30,450 nucleotides of DNA from an uncultured Oscillospiraceae bacterium. Lineage in GTDB: Bacteria; Bacillota; Clostridia; Oscillospirales; Oscillospiraceae. This document shows, one piece after another, positions 1-7,209 of this stretch (position 1 is the first letter of the stretch; the number at the start of each line of letters is the position of its first letter). The translations under genes were made by a program, and so were the position numbers. The stretch covers positions 1-30,450 of the forward strand of contig CAKTLD010000013.1 in NCBI GenBank assembly GCA_934572445.1, written 5' to 3'. The notes under the pieces were generated by a model. The model worked only from the letters and a program-made list of their open reading frames with translations. It did not search any database and was not told where the DNA came from.

Positions 1-103
1 CGATGCCTCTATTGCCGGCTGACTTCATTCAGCTGGAGCCTGCAAAAAAATTTGCGCATAATTCTTGACGGCACCTGCAGATGTTCCCGCCTTTTCGTTT
101 TTC

Positions 104-706
104 TCAGTCAAACACAGGATAGCCGTCCTTGAGCGACTCATCGTAAATGGCGCGCTCGCCGCCGATGAACTTGGGGCGCGTCCGCGCGGCCAACAGAATG
201 GCCTGCCCAATATGGTCCTGCGTCAGGCGCACAGGCACGGCGACCTTTTTGAGGTGCATACCGATCAGCGTGCCGCCGATATCAAGCCCCGCGTCAGCGC
301 GGATCTCCTCAAGCGCCACGGGATGCCGGAAGGCCCTGTAGGCCGCCGTTGCAAACGAGCTGCCCGCCTTGGGCTGGGGCATCACGTTGACGATCTCGCC
401 GTCCGGCACGGCCTCATGCTCCACGATCAGCGCACGGTTCAGATGCTCGCAGCACTGGGCGGCGATATAGACGCCCATCGGCGCAAACACGCTGTTCAGC
501 CCGCGGAAAATGGCATCCGCCACCTCGGGCGTGGACCAGCTACCGACACGATGTCCAACGACCTCGCTCGTGCTGCACCCGACCACGACCAGCTGCCCGC
601 GGTGCAGATGCGCCGCCTCTGCCAGCTGCTGCGCGGCAAGCGCCGCCTCCCGCTCAACCTCGAGGATCAGGCTGCGATCCTCCGCTTCATGCACGATCCC
701 TGCCAT
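104..706 (-). CDS. UPF0340 / TIGR01440 family protein (YwlG-like)
   Basis: The 200-residue product matches the pattern I know for UPF0340 (B. subtilis YwlG): VVGCSTSEVVGHRVG early, AQCCEHLNRALIVE in the middle, and ADAGLDIGGTLIGMHLKKVAVPV near the end, finishing with an IGGERAIYD-like tail. No biochemical function is established for the family. I chose the ATG at 706 because an AGAGGAGA ribosome site lies just upstream on the minus strand; a longer reading to 907 runs into the preceding gene and has no family similarity. It starts 29 bases after the ECF S-component gene ends, so the two are probably co-transcribed. No signal peptide or membrane segment is seen. Family assignment is strong; role unknown. 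Confidence 0.9.
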   Translation of the reverse strand: MAGIVHEAEDRSLILEVEREAALAAQQLAEAAHLHRGQLVVVGCSTSEVVGHRVGSWSTPEVADAIFRGLNSVFAPMGVYIAAQCCEHLNRALIVEHEAVPDGEIVNVMPQPKAGSSFATAAYRAFRHPVALEEIRADAGLDIGGTLIGMHLKKVAVPVRLTQDHIGQAILLAARTRPKFIGGERAIYDESLKDGYPVFD

Positions 707-735
707 AGTATCTCTTCTCCTCTCAAATACGGCGA

Positions 736-1242
736 TCAGACCAGCTTGGCCGTCAGTCTGGTGCGGTCCATCACCGTCACCAGCATCAAACCGACCACAA
801 GGCCGACCGCGCCCTGCACAACATTGCCCGGGATGCTCGCCGCGGCGGCAAGGCCCTTGCCCAGCAGCAGCGAGGCATAGCCAAAGTAGCCGAGCACCAT
901 GATGCACTCAGCAGCGACACCGCCGATCAGGTGACCAGCCCTGCTGCCGCTCATGCTCCTGAGCACCAGTGCGGCAGTCATAGCCATCAGGCCCTTGATG
1001 ACCAGCGTTCCCGGGGCGTAATGTGCATAGCTCAGCAGGATATCCGCCAGCATCGAACCGATGCCGCCCGCCGCAAAGCCATACCACGGCCCCAGCAGCC
1101 AGCCGGAAAGCAGCACAAAGCAATCGCCGAGGTTGACATAGCCCTGCATGGGGCTGGGGATCTGCACGACCATCGTGGCCACACAGCAGAGCGCTGCCAG
1201 CAGCGCGGTCATAACAAGCTTTCTGATCTTTTTATCGTTCAT
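736..1242 (-). CDS. ECF transporter S component (substrate unknown)
   Basis: This is a 168-residue, very hydrophobic protein with about five to six membrane segments. The motifs PMQGYVNLGDCFVLLSGWLLGPWYG, AGGIGSMLADIL and APGTLVIKGLMA are typical of substrate-binding S components of energy-coupling-factor vitamin transporters of the group that shares an ECF A-A'-T module. No ATPase or T-component gene is in the window, so it would rely on a shared module encoded elsewhere. The start at 1242 follows AAAGGAG. It is the first gene of a likely two-gene unit with the UPF0340 gene. The substrate cannot be read from sequence; no riboswitch was recognised upstream, which removes the usual clue. Confidence 0.87.
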   Translation of the reverse strand: MNDKKIRKLVMTALLAALCCVATMVVQIPSPMQGYVNLGDCFVLLSGWLLGPWYGFAAGGIGSMLADILLSYAHYAPGTLVIKGLMAMTAALVLRSMSGSRAGHLIGGVAAECIMVLGYFGYASLLLGKGLAAAASIPGNVVQGAVGLVVGLMLVTVMDRTRLTAKLV

Positions 1243-1274
1243 TGGTCTGTGGCTCCTTTGCTCTTGTTGGCTGT

Positions 1275-1280
1275 ATTATA
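1275..1280 (-). promoter_or_regulatory. Possible -10 box for the ECF/UPF0340 unit
   Basis: A perfect TATAAT lies on the minus strand about 32 bases upstream of the start at 1242. I could not find a convincing -35 at 16-18 bases spacing, so this is only a partial promoter call. Confidence 0.35.
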
Positions 1281-1341
1281 TCGCACATTGGTATTATTGC
1301 TATGTCCAGAACGAAACAAATTATGCAGACCAGATAGCCTT

Positions 1342-1374
1342 AAAAAGAGCGGCGCGGCAAAAGCCGCGCCGCTC
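1342..1374 (-). terminator. Intrinsic terminator after the 138-aa hypothetical gene
   Basis: There is a perfect 12-bp inverted repeat, GAGCGGCGCGGC with an AAAA loop (1347-1374). On the minus strand it is followed by five T (1342-1346). It sits 13 bases past the stop of the gene ending at 1388 and separates that gene from the ECF unit. Confidence 0.9.
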
Positions 1375-1387
1375 CACGCGGGGCAGA

Positions 1388-1804
1388 TCATTCGTTGGGG
1401 GTGCTATCCTCTGCGGAAGTCTCGGCGGGCGCTTCCTCTTCAGGCTCCTTCTCGATGGTCACCTGGATCACGGGCTCCTTTTCCGCCTTGGCGGCGGCAG
1501 CCTCGGCCTTGGCGGCCTCGTAAGCGGCCAGCTTCTCCTGAGAGGCGCGGATAGCAGCGACCACATCGGCCACGGCCTCGGGTGCGTCGCCGTCCAGCGT
1601 GGAGAGATACCACTCGCCGATGGCGCGGTAATTCTTATCAAGACTGCGGCGCTCGGCGGCCATCTCATACTCGGTCTTGGCCTTGTCGGCTACGGCGTTC
1701 GCCTTCTCACCGGCAACCGCGGCCACCTGCTGGGCCTTCTCGGTCGCGGCAAACGCGACATCCTGAACCTTCTTGCTGATGCTGTCAAAATCAAAAAATG
1801 CCAT
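1388..1804 (-). CDS. Hypothetical Ala/Glu-rich helical protein
   Basis: I do not recognise a named family for this 138-residue protein. It begins MAFFDFDSISKKVQDVAFAATEKAQQ and is almost entirely predicted helix, with heptad-like Ala/Lys/Glu patterning over residues 8-50 and 85-115. A short segment, YRAIGEWYLSTLDGD, lies between them. The tail (about 112-138) is acidic and probably disordered. There is no signal peptide or membrane segment. The N-terminal amphipathic helix and phasin-like composition suggest a cytoplasmic, perhaps membrane- or envelope-associated structural protein; this is inference only. It has its own promoter (1844-1872), an AAAGGAGAAGG ribosome site and its own terminator, so it is a stand-alone, probably well expressed gene. 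Confidence 0.8.
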   Translation of the reverse strand: MAFFDFDSISKKVQDVAFAATEKAQQVAAVAGEKANAVADKAKTEYEMAAERRSLDKNYRAIGEWYLSTLDGDAPEAVADVVAAIRASQEKLAAYEAAKAEAAAAKAEKEPVIQVTIEKEPEEEAPAETSAEDSTPNE

Positions 1805-1843
1805 GATTTCCTTCTCCTTTCATCTTTTGGCTTGCTGAGTGTA

Positions 1844-1872
1844 AGTATATGCGTCCTGTCCGCACAATTCAA
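1844..1872 (-). promoter_or_regulatory. Sigma-A-type promoter for the 138-aa hypothetical gene
   Basis: On the minus strand, TTGAAT (1867-1872) and TATACT (1844-1849) are separated by exactly 17 bases. Together they lie about 40 bases upstream of the start at 1804. Confidence 0.72.
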
Positions 1873-1924
1873 TGGATAATTTACGAAAAAAGTGTGAAAT
1901 TTTTATGACGGCATCCTCGCTTTT

Positions 1925-3433
1925 TCACTTTTTCTCGACCCAGCCCTGCGCGCAGCCCACAGCGCGCTTCCAACCGCGGTAGGCTTCCTCGCAGTCGTAC
2001 TGGTCACGCACGGGGGTAAACACGCGCTCGCTGCGGCGCAGCGCGCTCAGCTCGTCCAGATCACGCCAGACGCCCGCGGCCAGGCCCGCCAGCGATGCCG
2101 CACCGAAGGCCGTAGTCTCCACCATCGCGGGACGGTCCACGGGGATACGCAGCAGGTCCGCCTGGAACTGCATCATGATATCGCTGACGCTCGCACCGCC
2201 GTCCACGCGCAGCAGCGAGATCTCACAGCCCGCATCCTGCCGCATGGCGGTCATCAGGTCGGTGACCTGATAGGCGATGGATTCCAGCACCGCACGGGCA
2301 AAGTGTGCCTTCGACGTGCCGCGCGTGATGCCGACGACGCAGCCGCGGGCGTACATATCCCAATATGGTGCGCCAAGGCCCGTGAACGCGGGCACGAGAT
2401 ACACCCCGCCGGTGTCGGGGACGCTTTCGGCCAGCAGGTCGCACTCGTGCGAGGTGGAGATCATCCCCAGCTCGTCGCGCAGCCATTGGATGGCTGAGCC
2501 CGCGTTGAACACGCTGCCCTCGAGCGCGTAGGTCGTCCCGCCGCCGAGGTTCCAGCCGACGGTCGTCACCAGGCCCGCGCGCGAGCGCACCGGCGCGCCG
2601 CCGACATTCATCAGTGTAAAGCAGCCCGTACCGTAGGTGTTTTTCGCCTGTCCGCGCGTGAAGCAGCCCTGCCCGAACAGCGCCGCCTGCTGATCACCCG
2701 CCGCGCCGCAGATCGGCACGCCCGCAAGGGCCTCAAGGCCCTTGATGCCCGCGGCCACCGTACCGTAGACCTCAGAATTGGACACGGGGCGCGGCAGGAT
2801 GCTCATAGGGATATCGAGAAGCGCGCAGAGCTCCTCATCCCACGAAAGCGTGTGGATATTGAAGAGCATCGTGCGGCTCGCATTGGAATAGTCGGTCACA
2901 TGGACCCTTCCGCCCGTGAGCTTCCAGATCAGCCACGTTTCCACCGTGCCGAACAACAGTTCGCCGCGCGCGGCTTTTTCCCGCGCGCCGGAAACATGGT
3001 CGAGCAGCCATTTGATTTTCGTTGCGGAAAAGTAGGCGTCAATGTGCAGGCCGGTTTTCTCTGCCACCAGTTCGCTCACACCGCGTGTTTCGCGCAGGGC
3101 GTCGGCAATGTCCGCGGTGCGGCGGCACTGCCAGACAATGGCATTGTGGATAGGCTCGCCGGTCGCGCGGTCCCAGAGGATCGTGGTCTCGCGCTGGTTG
3201 GTAATGCCCACGGCCGCGACCTCGCGTTCATGACCGGAGTCGCGCAGCGCCTGCGCGGCAACGATGCGCTCACTCTCCCATATCTCCGCGGGATCGTGCT
3301 CGACCCAGCCGGGCTGGGGATAATACTGCCGGAAGGCCTGCTGGGCATGGCCCGCGATGCTGCCGTCGCGGGCGAAAAGGATGGCGCGCGAGCTGGTCGT
3401 GCCCTGATCGAGCGCCAGAATATACCGCTGCAT
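1925..3433 (-). CDS. glpK: Glycerol kinase
   Basis: Glycerol kinase phosphorylates glycerol to glycerol-3-phosphate with ATP. The 502-residue length is normal for the family. Seen in the sequence: the N-terminal ATPase-fold motif [15 protein letters not shown], the glycerol-contact block [24 protein letters not shown], the [14 protein letters not shown] segment, and the second FGGY signature region around [18 protein letters not shown]. The His in FNIH lies in the loop that, in some Firmicute GlpK proteins, is phosphorylated by HPr; whether that occurs here is unknown. The ATG at 3433 follows GGGGGTATCTTC. A longer reading to 3559 would overlap the divergent gene and lacks family similarity. 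No glpF or glpD is adjacent. Confidence 0.96.
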   Translation of the reverse strand: MQRYILALDQGTTSSRAILFARDGSIAGHAQQAFRQYYPQPGWVEHDPAEIWESERIVAAQALRDSGHEREVAAVGITNQRETTILWDRATGEPIHNAIVWQCRRTADIADALRETRGVSELVAEKTGLHIDAYFSATKIKWLLDHVSGAREKAARGELLFGTVETWLIWKLTGGRVHVTDYSNASRTMLFNIHTLSWDEELCALLDIPMSILPRPVSNSEVYGTVAAGIKGLEALAGVPICGAAGDQQAALFGQGCFTRGQAKNTYGTGCFTLMNVGGAPVRSRAGLVTTVGWNLGGGTTYALEGSVFNAGSAIQWLRDELGMISTSHECDLLAESVPDTGGVYLVPAFTGLGAPYWDMYARGCVVGITRGTSKAHFARAVLESIAYQVTDLMTAMRQDAGCEISLLRVDGGASVSDIMMQFQADLLRIPVDRPAMVETTAFGAASLAGLAAGVWRDLDELSALRRSERVFTPVRDQYDCEEAYRGWKRAVGCAQGWVEKK

Positions 3434-3445
3434 GAAGATACCCCC

Positions 3446-3475
3446 TTGTTCATTCGGACCATTCTGTGCTATAAT
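3446..3475 (+). promoter_or_regulatory. Promoter for the alpha/beta hydrolase gene
   Basis: TTGTTC (3446-3451) and TATAAT (3470-3475) are 18 bases apart on the plus strand, about 47 bases before the start at 3523. The element lies between the divergent glpK and hydrolase genes. A matching minus-strand promoter for glpK was not clear. Confidence 0.6.
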
Positions 3476-3522
3476 AAGCAATACCGATATGTCGATTATA
3501 CCATGCAGGAGGGTTTTGCGCC

Positions 3523-4461
3523 ATGGCAAATTGCAAGGAATTTTACTTTCCCTCGTCAAACGGCTCTTCGCGCATCCACGCAGCGGAATGGGTCCCCGAG
3601 GGACGTGAGATCGTCGGCGTTTTACAGATCGCGCACGGCGTGGCGGAGTATGGAATGCGCTACGCGCCGTTCGCAGAGTTCATGACCGAGCACGGCTTTG
3701 TCGTGGTGGCGAACGACCATCTTGGGCACGGGCTCTCCGCCGAGCCGGGTGCGGAGACGCTGTACTTCGGTCCCAGCAACGGCTGGAAGCATGTGGTGGA
3801 TGACATGTATGCCCTGCGCTGCCGCACGAAGGAGAAGTATCCCGGCCTGCCCTACTTTCTGATGGGTCACTCGATGGGCTCATTCCTGACGCGCACCTAC
3901 CTCATCCGCTATCCCGGCACCGTGGATGCCGCCATCATCATGGGCACGGGCCAGCAGCCGCCGCTTCTGGTGGCGGGCGGACGCGCGATCGCCAAAGCCG
4001 CCGGAAGGCGGCACGGTTTCAAGGCACACTCACCGCGCGTGGAAAATCTGGCGTTCGGCGCGTATAACAAGGCATTTGCGCCCAACCGCACGGAGTACGA
4101 CTGGCTGAGCGCGAGCGACAACAACGTCGATTCCTACATCGCAGATCCTCTCTGCGGGCAGAAGACGAGCATCGGGCTCTTTTACGAGATGCTCGGCGGC
4201 ATCGGCTTCATCGGCGCGCAGAAAAACGTGAACACGATGAACCTCTCCACTCCCATCCTCTTCATCTCCGGCGACAAGGACCCCGTGGGCGACATGGGCA
4301 GGGGCGTCAAGCGCGCGTATGAAAGCTTCCGCCGCGCAGGCGTGCGCGATGCAGAGCTCAAGCTCTACGAGGGCCTGCGGCACGAGATCCTGAACGAGGA
4401 CTGCCGCGCGGTCGTCTACGGCGATCTCTGGGCATGGATTGAAAAGCACCTGCCGCAATAA
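3523..4461 (+). CDS. Alpha/beta hydrolase, monoacylglycerol lipase / lysophospholipase type
   Basis: This 312-residue cytoplasmic hydrolase belongs to the Hydrolase_4 (serine aminopeptidase S33 / MGLL-like) group. Seen: [17 protein letters not shown] with the oxyanion region, [10 protein letters not shown], and the nucleophile elbow [13 protein letters not shown] (GHSMG, Ser as nucleophile). There is also [15 protein letters not shown] supplying the Asp, and [12 protein letters not shown] supplying the His. Family members cleave lysophospholipids or monoglycerides, releasing glycerol derivatives. The start follows CAGGAGGG. It is divergent from glycerol kinase with only 89 bases between the starts, suggesting a shared role in using lipid-derived glycerol (inference). 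Substrate is not determined. Confidence 0.9.
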   Translation: MANCKEFYFPSSNGSSRIHAAEWVPEGREIVGVLQIAHGVAEYGMRYAPFAEFMTEHGFVVVANDHLGHGLSAEPGAETLYFGPSNGWKHVVDDMYALRCRTKEKYPGLPYFLMGHSMGSFLTRTYLIRYPGTVDAAIIMGTGQQPPLLVAGGRAIAKAAGRRHGFKAHSPRVENLAFGAYNKAFAPNRTEYDWLSASDNNVDSYIADPLCGQKTSIGLFYEMLGGIGFIGAQKNVNTMNLSTPILFISGDKDPVGDMGRGVKRAYESFRRAGVRDAELKLYEGLRHEILNEDCRAVVYGDLWAWIEKHLPQ

Positions 4462-4469
4462 AAAGCAAG

Positions 4470-4505
4470 TTGAAAGGCGGACCGTCAAGCGGCCCGCCTT
4501 TTCAA
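4470..4505. terminator. Shared terminator between converging genes
   Basis: The inverted repeat TTGAAA-GGCGGaCC / GGcCCGCC-TTTTCAA has one bulge and one mismatch. It lies just after the hydrolase stop (4461) and overlaps the last codons of the converging gene ending at 4485. The T-run is short, so efficiency is uncertain. Confidence 0.6.
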
Positions 4506-5033
4506 TGTTTGCAGCAATGCGCGCGGCGTGAGCGCGTCGATGTCGTGCGTCAGGAGCAGCACGCGGGCGGTGAAAATACCGTCGAGCGCGATGAAAAACA
4601 GCACCGGCGGTAAAATCGCCTCCGGCAGTGCGGCAACCAGACGCGCGAGCAGCGGCTGCACATAACGCACCGCGAGCATCGCCAGCAGCCCCCAGCAGAG
4701 CGAGAACGGCAGGCAGATGCGGCCGTTCACATCGCACCTGGTGTGGGAATAGTCCCAAAACTGCACAGCGAAGACCTTCTCATAGCCCCAGTGCACCGCA
4801 TATTCCACCACGGTGGCCGCAAATGCGCCGAGCAGGAACTGCTCCCACGCGCTGGGGAGCGACTGCGCGCCCAGCAGCAGCACCGCGAGCATCGCAAGAC
4901 CGTAAACGGGGCAGAGCGGCAGCAGCACAAAGCACCGCCGCAGCCGGTGCTTCGCCCCCGTTGCCGCGGCGAAAAGCTTTTCCAGCCCGTAGCCGAGCAC
5001 GCTGTAAAAAATACTGTACCACAAATATTCCAT
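4485..5033 (-). CDS. Putative ABC-transporter type IV-like membrane protein (PF06541-like)
   Basis: This 182-residue protein has about four to five membrane helices. It opens with MEYLWYSIFYSVLGYGLEKLF, resembling the WxxFxxxxxxGxxxE start of the family annotated as putative ABC-transporter type IV. The RICLPFSLCWGLLAM block (about residues 112-126) is the other conserved part I recognise from that family. Function is unknown despite the name; no partner ATPase is adjacent. The ATG at 5033 has GGAGGG three bases upstream, somewhat close. A longer reading to 5189 would run under the opposite gene. It converges with the hydrolase gene and is divergent from the uracil-DNA glycosylase gene. Confidence 0.75.
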   Translation of the reverse strand: MEYLWYSIFYSVLGYGLEKLFAAATGAKHRLRRCFVLLPLCPVYGLAMLAVLLLGAQSLPSAWEQFLLGAFAATVVEYAVHWGYEKVFAVQFWDYSHTRCDVNGRICLPFSLCWGLLAMLAVRYVQPLLARLVAALPEAILPPVLFFIALDGIFTARVLLLTHDIDALTPRALLQTLKRRAA

Positions 5034-5094
5034 GATCCCTCCGCGGCTGTTTTTCTCAGTATGGCCACGGAGGGCGGAAAAATGCACGCGCGCG

Positions 5095-5123
5095 TTGCAA
5101 AGCGCGGCGGGATGTGGTAGGAT
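5095..5123 (+). promoter_or_regulatory. Promoter for the uracil-DNA glycosylase gene
   Basis: TTGCAA (5095-5100) and TAGGAT (5118-5123) are 17 bases apart, about 38 bases before the start. Confidence 0.65.
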
Positions 5124-5161
5124 ATTTTCAGCCGTTTCGACTATTTTATGACAGGAGAGAT

Positions 5162-5746
5162 ATGACCATGCCGGATACCTGGGAAGCACTGGAACACGAT
5201 TGTCAAAACTGCCGCGAATGTTCGCTCTGGGAGACGCGCACGAACGTTGTCTTCGGCGTAGGCAGCAGAACCGCCGAGGTGCTGTTCATCGGCGAGGGGC
5301 CGGGCGCAAACGAGGACGCGCAGGGCGTGCCGTTTGTCGGGCGGGCCGGCCATTTGCTGGATGATATGCTGGAGCTGATCGGTCTTTCCCGAGAGGATGT
5401 ATATATTGCCAACATCGTCAAGTGCCGCCCGCCGGAAAACCGCGACCCGCTGGGCGTGGAGCAGGATGCCTGCATCGGGTACCTCCGCCGTCAGGTAGCG
5501 CTGCTGCGTCCGAAGATCATCGTATGCCTCGGGCGCATCTCGGCGATGCGTCTGATCAAACCCGATTTCAAAATCAGCCGTGAGCACGGCCAGTGGTTCG
5601 AAAAAAACGGTTTTCAGATGATGGCCGTCTACCATCCCGCGGCGCTGCTGCGTGACCCGCGCCGCCGCCCCGAGGCGTTTGACGACTTCAAAGCCCTGCA
5701 GGTGAAGATCAATGAGCTTTGCGAGCATACCCATGCCAATATCTAA
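5162..5746 (+). CDS. Uracil-DNA glycosylase, family 4 (Fe-S type)
   Basis: This 194-residue enzyme should remove uracil from DNA for base-excision repair. Motif A is [20 protein letters not shown] (residues 44-63). The late motif is HPAALLRDP. The four cluster cysteines of family 4 are present: CREC (C17, C20), [10 protein letters not shown] (C88) and DAC (C104), with spacing typical of 4Fe-4S UDGs. C14 is an additional cysteine. Two ATGs, 5162 and 5168, follow AGGAG (5154-5158). The second has the better spacing (9 bases), so the start is uncertain by two codons. It is monocistronic, with its own promoter and a terminator at 5753-5807. Confidence 0.94.
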   Translation: MTMPDTWEALEHDCQNCRECSLWETRTNVVFGVGSRTAEVLFIGEGPGANEDAQGVPFVGRAGHLLDDMLELIGLSREDVYIANIVKCRPPENRDPLGVEQDACIGYLRRQVALLRPKIIVCLGRISAMRLIKPDFKISREHGQWFEKNGFQMMAVYHPAALLRDPRRRPEAFDDFKALQVKINELCEHTHANI

Positions 5747-5752
5747 TGGAAG

Positions 5753-5807
5753 CGGCATAGTTTACAGCGCTGTGCCCTGTCATAATTATTCAGGGCTGCC
5801 GTTTTTT
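5753..5807 (+). terminator. Terminator after the uracil-DNA glycosylase gene
   Basis: GCCCTG (5774-5779) pairs with CAGGGC (5791-5796). The outer CGGCA (5753-5757) can pair with TGCCG (5797-5801), placing T6 (5802-5807) directly after the stem. It ends 14 bases before the next promoter's -35. Confidence 0.7.
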
Positions 5808-5821
5808 GGATAAAAATGACA

Positions 5822-5850
5822 TTGACTGCCGCTTTTATGTGTGCTATATT
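5822..5850 (+). promoter_or_regulatory. Strong promoter for the leader peptide and ABC transporter operon
   Basis: TTGACT (5822-5827) and TATATT (5845-5850) are spaced by exactly 17 bases. The expected transcript start is near 5857, giving about 43 untranslated bases before the leader peptide and about 266 before the first transporter gene. Confidence 0.85.
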
Positions 5851-5899
5851 AACACCATCATTTTTGAATCCCACCTTTGAGGAAAGGAGAAAGCACAGG

Positions 5900-6004
5900 A
5901 TGAACGCCATTCGCCGCATGGATTGCTATTACTATTATTCCTACTTTTACTTTTATCGGAAAGTAAAAGCGATTTGTGATGCCCGTATTTGGATGGCTGC
6001 CTGA
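5900..6004 (+). CDS. Tyr-rich leader peptide (34 codons), putative attenuator
   Basis: A short reading frame starts at an ATG preceded by AAAGGAG, nine bases away. Residues 10-19 are YYYYSYFYFY: seven Tyr (four TAT, three TAC) and two Phe within ten codons, which chance does not readily explain. One Trp follows at residue 31 and the stop is 6002-6004. The frame lies between a strong promoter (5822-5850) and an intrinsic terminator (6048-6092) ahead of a TrpX-type ABC transporter operon. This is the layout of ribosome-mediated attenuation as in E. coli pheL or trpL. My reading is that scarce charged tRNA-Tyr stalls the ribosome in the Tyr run and lets transcription pass the terminator. The peptide itself probably has no other function. 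Confidence 0.85.
   Translation: MNAIRRMDCYYYYSYFYFYRKVKAICDARIWMAA
5944..5969 (+). promoter_or_regulatory. Leader hairpin 1, inside the Tyr codon run
   Basis: CTTTTACTTT (5944-5953) pairs perfectly with AAAGTAAAAG (5960-5969) around a 6-base loop. The 5' arm covers Tyr/Phe codons 15-18, so a ribosome stalled there would prevent this hairpin. Confidence 0.65.
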
Positions 6005-6006
6005 AA

Positions 6007-6038
6007 AAGCTTTCCCCGGACCCAAGAGGAAAAAGCTT
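6007..6038 (+). promoter_or_regulatory. Leader hairpin 2, just after the leader stop codon
   Basis: AAGCTTTCC (6007-6015) pairs with GGAAAAAGCTT (6028-6038), leaving two A unpaired. A ribosome terminating at 6002-6004 would cover its 5' arm. Its role in switching is inferred. Confidence 0.5.
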
Positions 6039-6047
6039 CGTCAAGAA

Positions 6048-6092
6048 ACCCGCCGTATGGACCCACAAGTCCTTACGGCGGGTCTTATTTTT
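6048..6092 (+). terminator. Attenuator terminator upstream of the ABC transporter operon
   Basis: ACCCGCCGTA (6048-6057) pairs perfectly with TACGGCGGGT (6074-6083). After a T-T mismatch the stem continues with GGAC/GTCC around a six-base loop. It is followed by CTTATTTTT (6084-6092). This is a complete intrinsic terminator placed between the promoter and the first structural gene, 31 bases before the start at 6123. I found only a weak antiterminator candidate: TGGaTGG (5990-5996) against CCGCCG (6050-6055). Confidence 0.85.
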
Positions 6093-6122
6093 ACCCAAGA
6101 TCTTATATTGGAGGAAAAGAAC

Positions 6123-7139
6123 ATGAAAACCAAACGTTCCATCACATCCCTGATCCTCTCCCTCGCACTGGCGCTGAGCCTGTGCCTTGGACTGACCGCC
6201 TGCGGCAGCACGCCGAGCAGCGATGACGGCAGCAGCGACGGTGACACCGCCGGCGATACCGCCTCCTATACCGTAGGCATCTGCCAGCTCGTGCAGCATG
6301 AAGCGCTGGATGCCGCGACCCAGGGCTTTATCGACGCGCTGAATGAGGCGCTGCCCGGCCAGGTCAAGTTCGAAAACAAGAACGCCAGCGGCGATTCCAA
6401 CACCTGCACGACCATCGTCAACGGCTTTGTTTCCGAGGGCGTGGATCTGATCCTCGCCAACGCGACCTCCCCGCTGCAGGCTGCCGCCTCCGCCACGGTG
6501 GATATCCCCATCCTTGGCACCTCCATCACGGACTACGCCTCCGCGCTGGAGCTTGATAACTGGACCGGCACGGTCGGCCGCAACATCTCCGGTACGTCCG
6601 ACCTCGCCCCGCTGGACGGTCAGGCCGACATGCTCGTCGAGCTCTGCCCCGATGCGCAGAATGTGGGTCTTCTGTACTGCTCCGCTGAGGCCAACAGCCA
6701 GTATCAGGTCGACGAGATGACCAAGCTGCTCGAAGCCAAGGGCCTGACCTGCACCCCCTTCGCCTTCACCGACAGCAACGACGTTGCCTCCGTCACGCAG
6801 GCTGCCTGCGACGCTTCCGACGTCATCTTCATCCCCACTGACAACACCGCCGCCTCCAACACCGAGGCCATCGCCAATGTCGTTCTTCCCGCGGGCGTTC
6901 CCGTCATCGCCGGCGAGCAGGGCATCTGCAAGGGCTGCGGTATCGCCACCCTTTCCATCGACTACTATGAGCTCGGCACCATCACCGGCCAGATGGCCGC
7001 AAAGATCCTGACCGGAGAGGCTGACATCTCCACCATGCCCGTCGCGTTCGCTCCCAACGTGACCAAGATGGTCAACACGGCCAACTGCGAAGCCCTCGGC
7101 ATCACCGTTCCCGACGGCTACGAGGCGCTGGAGGGCTAA
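6123..7139 (+). CDS. ABC transporter substrate-binding lipoprotein (TrpX-type, PF04392-like)
   Basis: This 338-residue extracellular binding protein is anchored as a lipoprotein. It has a Lys/Arg-containing start, a hydrophobic segment to residue 24 and the lipobox LTAC with Cys27, then a Ser/Asp/Gly linker. The mature part starts YTVGICQLVQHEALDAATQGF, a clear signature of the ABC_sub_bind family that includes streptococcal TrpX; later blocks include DIPILGTSITDYA and DYYELGTITGQMA. The start follows GGAGGA. Family members bind varied ligands, and the Tyr-rich leader upstream points to tyrosine or aromatic amino acids (inference). A GC-rich hairpin separates it from the permease gene. Confidence 0.92.
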   Translation: MKTKRSITSLILSLALALSLCLGLTACGSTPSSDDGSSDGDTAGDTASYTVGICQLVQHEALDAATQGFIDALNEALPGQVKFENKNASGDSNTCTTIVNGFVSEGVDLILANATSPLQAAASATVDIPILGTSITDYASALELDNWTGTVGRNISGTSDLAPLDGQADMLVELCPDAQNVGLLYCSAEANSQYQVDEMTKLLEAKGLTCTPFAFTDSNDVASVTQAACDASDVIFIPTDNTAASNTEAIANVVLPAGVPVIAGEQGICKGCGIATLSIDYYELGTITGQMAAKILTGEADISTMPVAFAPNVTKMVNTANCEALGITVPDGYEALEG

Positions 7140-7155
7140 ATACATATCCCCCGCA

Positions 7156-7182
7156 GGCAGGGGCGGCAGGACCGCCCCTGCC
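7156..7182 (+). repeat. Intercistronic hairpin between binding protein and permease genes
   Basis: GGCAGGGGCGG (7156-7166) and CCGCCCCTGCC (7172-7182) form a perfect 11-bp stem around a CAGGA loop, with no T-run after it. Such hairpins often protect the upstream mRNA segment, giving more binding protein than permease; that role is inferred. Confidence 0.75.
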
Positions 7183-7209
7183 CCAACCTGAGATAGGAGG
7201 AGAGAATCC

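Noticed and set aside
1..103. Gene or terminator at the left edge
   Set aside because: Short frames here are antisense or lack ribosome sites, and no good stem with a T-run is seen after the UPF0340 gene. Nothing is supported in this stretch.
1885..1930. Terminator after glpK
   Set aside because: Only a weak GTGAAA/TTTCAC pairing with a long loop is visible; it is too poor to call.
3434..3522. Minus-strand promoter for glpK
   Set aside because: TATTAT is present on the minus strand near 3471-3476, but no acceptable -35 lies at 16-18 bases, so I did not list it.
5747..6122. T-box riboswitch upstream of the ABC transporter
   Set aside because: I looked for the conserved T-box bulge sequence and specifier loop and found neither. 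The Tyr-rich frame plus terminator explains the region better.
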